9,879 nucleotides of DNA from positions 1 to 9,879 of the forward strand of contig CAAGNN010000107.1 of NCBI GenBank assembly GCA_900771325.1, read 5' to 3'. The notes under the pieces are model-generated. The model did not search any database. It worked only from the letters and a program-made list of their open reading frames with translations, and had not been told where the DNA came from. Positions 5,113 through 9,879 of this stretch are shown here, piece after piece. Source of the stretch: Kiritimatiellia bacterium (GTDB lineage Bacteria > Verrucomicrobiota > Kiritimatiellia > RFP12 > DVOR01). Made by a program: the position numbers and the translations under genes. Within the stretch, counting starts at the first letter, position 1; each line of letters begins with the position of its first letter.

Positions 5113-6507
5113 ATGCTCACACTCTCCGACAGCGTGGTCTTTACCGGCTTGAGCGGCTGCTTTGGCGGCGCGCCCACACCCCGGGCGCTCTGGAAGGCGC
5201 TCCTGCGCAAGCAAAGCTTCTTCACCCCCCTGCCCGAGGCGCCAGACGGCCACACCGCCGAGGAGCTCTTCCCCGACTGCGTCCTGCCCGAGGTCTCCGC
5301 CTCGCTCGGCGAGCGCTTCGCCGTCCGGGCCGACCGCGTCCCCCTCCCGCCGGACCTGGGCGTGGGGGACAACACCGACTTCTGGTTCGCCGCCCAGCTC
5401 ATTGACGACGCGCTCACCGACGCGGGCATCCCCACCGGCGAGGGCCACTCCGACCGCCTGGCCCTCTTCGTCGGCTACGATGCCGGCTTCAACCCCGCCG
5501 CCGTCAACTGGCTCTGGCACGCGAATGTCATCGGCCAAATCGTCGGCACCCTCCAGCGCTTCTTCCCCACCGCCAGCTACGAGCAGATGGCCGCCCTACG
5601 CGGCGAGCTCACCGCCACCTTGCCCCTGCTCAAGCGCCGCCAACCGGAACTCGCCCGCGGCGAGGGAGTGGTCCGCCAACTGGCCCAGACCTTTGGCGCG
5701 TGCGACACCGCCTGCCAATGCTCCGCCGGCGAGAGCTCCGTCTTCGCCTGCCTGGAGGCCGCCTCCAACGCCCTGCGCCTGAATCAGTGCGACGTGGCCA
5801 TCGTCGTGGCCCTCCAGCCGCCCCTCTCGCAGACCCAGCTGGCCGGCGAGGCGGCCCTGATGCCCTTCTGCCCTGGGCGCGAACTCAAGCCCTTCACCCT
5901 CGGCACCACCGGCACCCTGCCCGGCGAAGGGGGCGCGGCCTTCGTCCTCCGGCGCCTGACCGAGGTGCAGAAGAATGGCTCGCCCAACCTCTACGCCAAG
6001 CTCCACGGCTGTGCGCAAATCTCCGGCATTGCCCCCGAGGCCGAAGGGGCCCTGGCCGAGAGCCTCCGCCGCGCCCTCCATCGCGCCCTGCGCCGCCTCC
6101 CCAACGCCTTCCGCGACATCGACTACTGGGAGATGAACGGCTCGGGCATCCCCGCCGAAGATGCCGCCGAGGAGATCATCCTCCACCGCATGACCGCCAA
6201 CCGCGGCGCGCACATCCCCCTGCTGGCCCTCGGCTCGGCCAAGACCTCCTTCGGCCACACCCTCACCGCCGCCGGCGCCCTGGGTCTGCTCAAGGGCATT
6301 CTCGCCATCAGCCACCGCGTCCTGCCCCCCTCGGTCACGCCGGTGGACGAAAGTTTCCGCCTGCGCGAGCCCGAGCAGGCCTACTACTGGGTGCAGGAGG
6401 CCCGGCCGTGGATCGCCTCCTCTATGCGCCCGCGCCGCCTGGCCGTCTCCACCCTTTCGGCCAAAGGACGCGCCGGGGCGGCCGTGCTTGAGGAGGTTGA
6501 AGCATGA
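5113..6507 (+). CDS. Ketosynthase-like protein with Cys-Asn-His active site (KS0-like)
   Basis: The product (464 aa) has the thiolase fold of PKS/PUFA-type beta-ketoacyl synthases. The N-terminus (VFTGLSGCFGGA, 9-20) matches the usual opening. The nucleophile motif is present as CDTACQCSAGES with C201. GEGGAAFVL (271-279) and AKTSFGHTLTAAGALGLLKG (376-395), with K377 and H382, are conserved. The motif normally reading EAHGTGT reads EMNGSGI (340-346), so N342 replaces the first catalytic histidine. The C-terminal GGTNAH motif is also lost (RAGAAVLEE). KS domains lacking the HGTGT histidine (KS0) are known in trans-AT polyketide synthases: they can hold and pass acyl groups on Cys but do not condense. 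The domain is unusual in being alone; the next gene begins with the KS-AT linker. The start at 5113 has a modest GGGGG (5104-5108). Transfer or scaffolding is more likely than elongation. Confidence 0.85.
   Translation: MLTLSDSVVFTGLSGCFGGAPTPRALWKALLRKQSFFTPLPEAPDGHTAEELFPDCVLPEVSASLGERFAVRADRVPLPPDLGVGDNTDFWFAAQLIDDALTDAGIPTGEGHSDRLALFVGYDAGFNPAAVNWLWHANVIGQIVGTLQRFFPTASYEQMAALRGELTATLPLLKRRQPELARGEGVVRQLAQTFGACDTACQCSAGESSVFACLEAASNALRLNQCDVAIVVALQPPLSQTQLAGEAALMPFCPGRELKPFTLGTTGTLPGEGGAAFVLRRLTEVQKNGSPNLYAKLHGCAQISGIAPEAEGALAESLRRALHRALRRLPNAFRDIDYWEMNGSGIPAEDAAEEIILHRMTANRGAHIPLLALGSAKTSFGHTLTAAGALGLLKGILAISHRVLPPSVTPVDESFRLREPEQAYYWVQEARPWIASSMRPRRLAVSTLSAKGRAGAAVLEEVEA
6490..6497 (+). 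promoter_or_regulatory. Shine-Dalgarno inside the KS gene for the next gene
   Basis: GAGGAGGT lies 6 nt before the ATG at 6504, within the last codons of the ketosynthase-like gene. The ATG overlaps that gene's TGA stop (ATGA). This fixes the start of the downstream gene and indicates coupled translation of the two subunits. Confidence 0.75.
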
Positions 6508-9500
6508 GCCTGGAACGCTCCGAAGGCGTCCTTTGCCTGATTGGCGCGGGCGACCTGCCCGGCCTGGAAGCCGAAATCCTGCGCGTGCAGACCTTCCTTG
6601 AGCGCAGCCGCGGTCTGCGCCTGATAGACGTGGTCTACACCGCCACCCGCGATGCGCGCGGCAAGCAGTGCGTGGTGGGGCTGTGGGTCGCCTCGCTCGA
6701 GGAGATGGCGCGCAAACTGACGATGGCCCTCAACGCCCTACGCAGCGGTCGCACGCGGCTACGCGACAAGTCTGGCATCTTCTTCACCACCCGCCCGCTG
6801 GCGCTGGAAGGTGGCAAGGTGGCCTTCATCTTCCCGGGCACCGGCTCCTTCCACCTGGAGATGATGCGCGACCTGGCCCTCACCTTCGACGGTGTGCGCG
6901 AGCGCTTCGACGATATGGAGGAGGCCTTCGCCGGCTTCTGCGATGTGGCCTCCCCCTCCGAGTGGCTCTTCTCCACCGCCCCCGAGCACACCCTCCCCCT
7001 CAGCGCCTCGCGCGACTTCCTCCCCCTCCTCGCCTCCGCATCCACCTACCTCGCCAGCAAGGTCTTCGCCGACTTCCTCCGCGGCATCGGCGTCCGCCCG
7101 GCGGCCGTCGGCGGGGTGGGGCTCGGGGCCTTCTCGGCCTTCCACGCCACCCACCACGATCCCAAACTGCGCCTCGTGCAAATCTTGCGCGACGCGGGCA
7201 AGATGCTCCTGCGCCTAGGCTCCGAGGCCGCCACGCCCTGGCTGCAGCTGACCGTCTCGGGCTTCGCCGTCGAGCAACTACGCGCGCTGGAGGCCGCCTC
7301 CGCCGGGCGGCTGGTAGTGGCCCAGGAGCTGACGGCCGATGACTGCGTCCTAGCCGTGGCGCCGGACTACCTCGAGACCGTCGAGGCCACCATCTCCGCG
7401 GGCGGCGGCCTCTCTGTCACCGAGCCGCTCCTCGCCCCCTTCAATACCGGCACCGGCGGCGCGCGGATGCGCCAAATCTTCGAGCGCTTCTTCGCCAAGT
7501 ATGTGACGTGCGAGCCGCAGGTTACCTTCTACTCCTCGGTGACCGGCCAGCCGATGGGCCACTCCACCTCCTCGGTCGTCAGCGCCCTCGTCGGCCAAAT
7601 GGCCGAGCCGCTCCACTTCCGCCAGATGATCGAGGCGATGTACGCGAGCGGTTGCCGTCTCTTCGTGGAAGTCGGCGCGCGCGGCCTCCTCTCCCCGCTC
7701 ATTGCCAAGATCCTGGCCGGGCGCGAGGAGCCCATTGCCACCATCCCGATGCACATCCTCCACCGCTCCGGCGGCGTGCAGGTGGGCCAAGCCGCCGGCC
7801 TCCTGGCCGCCCACGGCGTGCCCATCGACTACTCGGGTCTGCGCTTCTTCGCCCACGCCCAGCGGCTGGACTTCGACGCGCCCCTCGCCGAGGGCGAAGG
7901 CGAGTCCCTGACCCTGCGCCTGACGCGCGAGCTCCCGGCCATCCGCCCCGAGCTCATCGACGCGCACCGCATCCTCGGGATGGAGAGCGCCCTGACCGAG
8001 GAGACCACTCAGGCCACCCACGCCCACGCCCTCCCCGCCAACTTCCCCACCACCGGCCTGGTCGGCCCCCTCCTGCGCGCAGCCCAGGAGCTCGAGCGCA
8101 CTGCCGACCGTCTGGAACTGCGCTGCTCGCTGCGCCTCGAGGACTTCCCCTTCCTCAACGACTACGCCATCGGCACCGCCGGCATCTCGCTGAGCGACCC
8201 GCAGATGCGCGGCCTCACCCTCTTCTCCGTCCCCACCGGCCTCGAGGTGATGGCCGAGGCCGCCCAGCGCCTCCTCCTCGCCACCCCCGGCCGCTCGAGC
8301 ACCCACGTCCTCTGCTCCATCACCCACCTGCGCGCCCCGCGTTGGCTCTCCTTCGACTTTGGCCAGCTCGACCTGCGCATCAGCGTCACCCGCACCCGCG
8401 AGGCCGCCCCCGAGGTCGAGGGTCAAACCGCCCTGCGCGTCCGCCTGGGCTCCGACGCGAGCGAGGGCGAGGTGGTCCACCCCGTGATGGAAGCGCTCTT
8501 CACCTTTGCCCCGGCCGTGCCCGAGGCCCCGGAGGCCGCCGAACTCCAGCCCCTCGTCGCCCCCAAGCAGGTGAACTGGGACGCGCGCGAGATCTATCCC
8601 GGCCGCCTCTTCCAGGGTCCCCTCCTGCGCAACGTCCGCCACGTCTCGGGCTGGGGCTACAACGGCCTGGACTACGAGCTGCGCATCCCCTCGCGCTCGG
8701 CCACCGTCCGCGCCAGCCGCAACCCCCTCTTCACCGCGATGCCCCTCTTGCTCGACGCGGTGGTCTCCGGCTTCCCCCTCTGGCGTTCGCACGAGCGCTT
8801 CCACGGCGCCATCTCCCTCCCCTTCCGCTGCCAGGCCATCCGCTACTACGCCGTCTGGGTCCCCGAGGGCACCCGCCTACGCTGCGCCCTGCGCCTGGTC
8901 AACGTCACCCCGCGCTCCTTCCAGGTCGACATCCAGGTCACCGACACCGCCGGTCACCCTATCCTCGCCATCGAGGCCTGGGAGGAGATGAGCGGCCGCG
9001 CCGGGCGTGCCTTGCGCGACTTCGTGATGAACCCGGCCAAGTTCTTCATCACCCAGCCCCTCCCTGCCACCCTCCTCCCCGACCCCGCCGCCGAGGTCGT
9101 CGGCGCCCTCTACGTCAACGACGCCCCCGACTTCTTCGTCTCCAACCAGGAGCTCTGGCTCAAGGCCCTCGCCGCCGCCGTCCTTACCCACAATGAGCGC
9201 GAGAACTTCGCCCAGATGGGCGGCACCGCCCACCGCCGTCTCGAATGGCTCCTCGGCCGCACCGCCGCCAAGGAGTCGGTCCGCCGCCTCCTCCTCCAGA
9301 ACTTCAACCTCTACGAGCCGGCTGCCGACATCGCCATCTGGAAGGATGCCCTCGGCAAGCCCCACCCCGTCGGCGAATGGCAGAGCCAGATCTCTGCCCC
9401 CCTCGACCTCACCATCGCCCATACCGCCGGTCTCGTCCTCGGCGCTAGCGTCCTCCACGGCCATATCGGCCTCGATGTCGAATCGGTCGACCGCGACCTT

Positions 9501-9809
9501 ACCGAGGACTTCCTCCGTGGCGTCTTCACCCTCGAGGAGCAGGAGCTCGCCACCAAGAGCGGCGACGGTCCCACCGCTATCCTCCGCTTCTGGTGCGCCA
9601 AGGAGGCCATCTCCAAGGCCCTCGGCACCGGCATCCGCTTCGCCCCCACCGACCTCCGTATCCGCACCTCCGAGGCCGCCACCGGCATGCTCCAAATGGA
9701 ACTCCTCGGCGCTTGGGCCGATAACTTCCCCCACCTCCGCGGGAAGCTCATCCCCATCAAAACCTCCATCCTCTTCGGTCACGCCATCGCTTGCTGCCTG
9801 CTCGCGTAA
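6504..9809 (+). CDS. Pseudo-polyketide synthase: KS-AT linker, degenerate AT, degenerate DH, intact C-terminal PPTase
   Basis: The product has 1101 aa. Residues 1-100 resemble the linker that follows KS in type I PKSs. Residues 105-405 are an acyltransferase fold (VAFIFPGTGS 106-115; late motif LFVEVGARGLLSPLI 386-400). Its GHSxGE nucleophile motif reads GVGLGA (204-209), so Gly206 replaces Ser, and the FHS histidine reads FNT with Asn314. Residues 540-835 are a double-hotdog dehydratase of PUFA/enediyne type: FLNDYAIG puts Tyr554 where DH usually has His, followed by VPTGLEVMAEAA (576-587). LFQGP (702-706) replaces LFHGP, and the second-site Asp751 (LLLDAV) remains. Residues 905-1101 are an Sfp/PKSE-like PPTase with RRLEWLLGRTAAKESVR (911-927), IAHTAG (971-976), GLDVES with D991 and E993, and FWCAKEAISK with K1033, E1034 and K1038, all intact. 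No ACP (DSL-type) or KR domain is seen. The expected activity is CoA-dependent phosphopantetheinylation of a carrier protein elsewhere; the other domains are probably structural. Confidence 0.85.
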   Translation: MSLERSEGVLCLIGAGDLPGLEAEILRVQTFLERSRGLRLIDVVYTATRDARGKQCVVGLWVASLEEMARKLTMALNALRSGRTRLRDKSGIFFTTRPLALEGGKVAFIFPGTGSFHLEMMRDLALTFDGVRERFDDMEEAFAGFCDVASPSEWLFSTAPEHTLPLSASRDFLPLLASASTYLASKVFADFLRGIGVRPAAVGGVGLGAFSAFHATHHDPKLRLVQILRDAGKMLLRLGSEAATPWLQLTVSGFAVEQLRALEAASAGRLVVAQELTADDCVLAVAPDYLETVEATISAGGGLSVTEPLLAPFNTGTGGARMRQIFERFFAKYVTCEPQVTFYSSVTGQPMGHSTSSVVSALVGQMAEPLHFRQMIEAMYASGCRLFVEVGARGLLSPLIAKILAGREEPIATIPMHILHRSGGVQVGQAAGLLAAHGVPIDYSGLRFFAHAQRLDFDAPLAEGEGESLTLRLTRELPAIRPELIDAHRILGMESALTEETTQATHAHALPANFPTTGLVGPLLRAAQELERTADRLELRCSLRLEDFPFLNDYAIGTAGISLSDPQMRGLTLFSVPTGLEVMAEAAQRLLLATPGRSSTHVLCSITHLRAPRWLSFDFGQLDLRISVTRTREAAPEVEGQTALRVRLGSDASEGEVVHPVMEALFTFAPAVPEAPEAAELQPLVAPKQVNWDAREIYPGRLFQGPLLRNVRHVSGWGYNGLDYELRIPSRSATVRASRNPLFTAMPLLLDAVVSGFPLWRSHERFHGAISLPFRCQAIRYYAVWVPEGTRLRCALRLVNVTPRSFQVDIQVTDTAGHPILAIEAWEEMSGRAGRALRDFVMNPAKFFITQPLPATLLPDPAAEVVGALYVNDAPDFFVSNQELWLKALAAAVLTHNERENFAQMGGTAHRRLEWLLGRTAAKESVRRLLLQNFNLYEPAADIAIWKDALGKPHPVGEWQSQISAPLDLTIAHTAGLVLGASVLHGHIGLDVESVDRDLTEDFLRGVFTLEEQELATKSGDGPTAILRFWCAKEAISKALGTGIRFAPTDLRIRTSEAATGMLQMELLGAWADNFPHLRGKLIPIKTSILFGHAIACCLLA

Positions 9810-9830
9810 GCGGCGGCGGAGGAGGCACCC

Positions 9831-9876
9831 GGGGGCTCCTCGCCCCCGCACCCCCAGGCAGGGCTGCTCGCCCTGC
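9831..9876. repeat. Two adjacent GC hairpins after the operon
   Basis: GGGGGC-TCCTC-GCCCCC (9831-9847) and GCAGGGC-TGCTC-GCCCTGC (9858-9876) form 6-bp and 7-bp perfect stems, each with a 5-nt pyrimidine-rich loop. The first is 21 nt past the stop at 9809. Neither has a T-run, so a classical intrinsic terminator is not supported. They may slow or end transcription, or be intergenic repeats cut by the window edge. The stem-loop style resembles the hairpin at 2882-2898. Confidence 0.45.
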
Positions 9877-9879
9877 ACC

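Noticed and set aside
7350..8804. Minus-strand frame of 484 codons opposite the AT-DH region
   Set aside because: It is a low-complexity Gly/Glu/Ala-rich translation without motifs, mirroring the C-ending codons of the + strand gene.
7508..9196. Second + strand frame of 562 codons inside the large gene
   Set aside because: Its translation is almost entirely Pro, Arg, His and Ala, as expected from reading C-rich codons out of frame.
8877..9878. Minus-strand frame of 333 codons at the right end
   Set aside because: It is antisense to the PPTase region, whose metal-binding and CAKEA motifs are convincing; its own translation is low-complexity and without motifs.
1..9879. tRNA, rRNA or known riboswitch
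   Set aside because: No cloverleaf with a GTTC-type arm, no rRNA core words and no recognised riboswitch consensus were seen in the intergenic gaps.

Overview
The window is a G+C-rich (about two thirds by eye) bacterial chromosome segment. Every convincing gene lies on the + strand. The gene content (fold-III biosynthetic arginine decarboxylase, FmdB-type zinc ribbon, hexose-6-phosphate mutarotase, deoC, PUFA/enediyne-like polyketide synthase domains) and the abundance of interspersed repeats suggest a Gram-negative-type bacterium, possibly a PVC-group, deltaproteobacterial or uncultured lineage. No marker gene fixes the taxon, so this assignment is weak.

Layout. Positions 1-521 hold no gene I can support. 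They carry a degenerate 22-bp tandem repeat, a G-rich stretch with a palindrome, a 7-bp-phased repeat, and a near-perfect 19-bp-arm inverted repeat beside an extended -10 promoter for speA. speA (522-2456) is followed 6 nt later by a small zinc-ribbon gene (2463-2714). A 1.5-kb sugar-phosphate pair comes next, a D-hexose-6-phosphate mutarotase (2958-3827) and deoC (3836-4483). The pair is bracketed by two direct copies of a 130-160 bp palindromic intergenic repeat; the second copy supplies the deoC stop codon.

The right half (4654-9809) looks like one operon. A plausible sigma70 promoter sits so close to the first ATG that the transcript may be leaderless. It drives a 143-aa protein of unknown function, a stand-alone ketosynthase-like protein (464 aa), and a 1101-aa protein with a KS-AT linker, an acyltransferase fold, a double-hotdog dehydratase fold and a 4'-phosphopantetheinyl transferase (PPTase). 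The last two genes overlap by ATGA and together read like one KS-AT-DH-PPTase synthase cut in two.

The main discovery is in this operon. The ketosynthase keeps its Cys but has Asn for the first catalytic His. The acyltransferase has lost both Ser and His of its dyad, and the dehydratase has Tyr for its catalytic His. Only the PPTase looks intact, and no acyl carrier or ketoreductase domain is present. This suggests a pseudo-polyketide synthase that may serve as a scaffold, partner or carrier-activating factor rather than a chain-building enzyme. All catalytic assignments are motif alignments made by eye.
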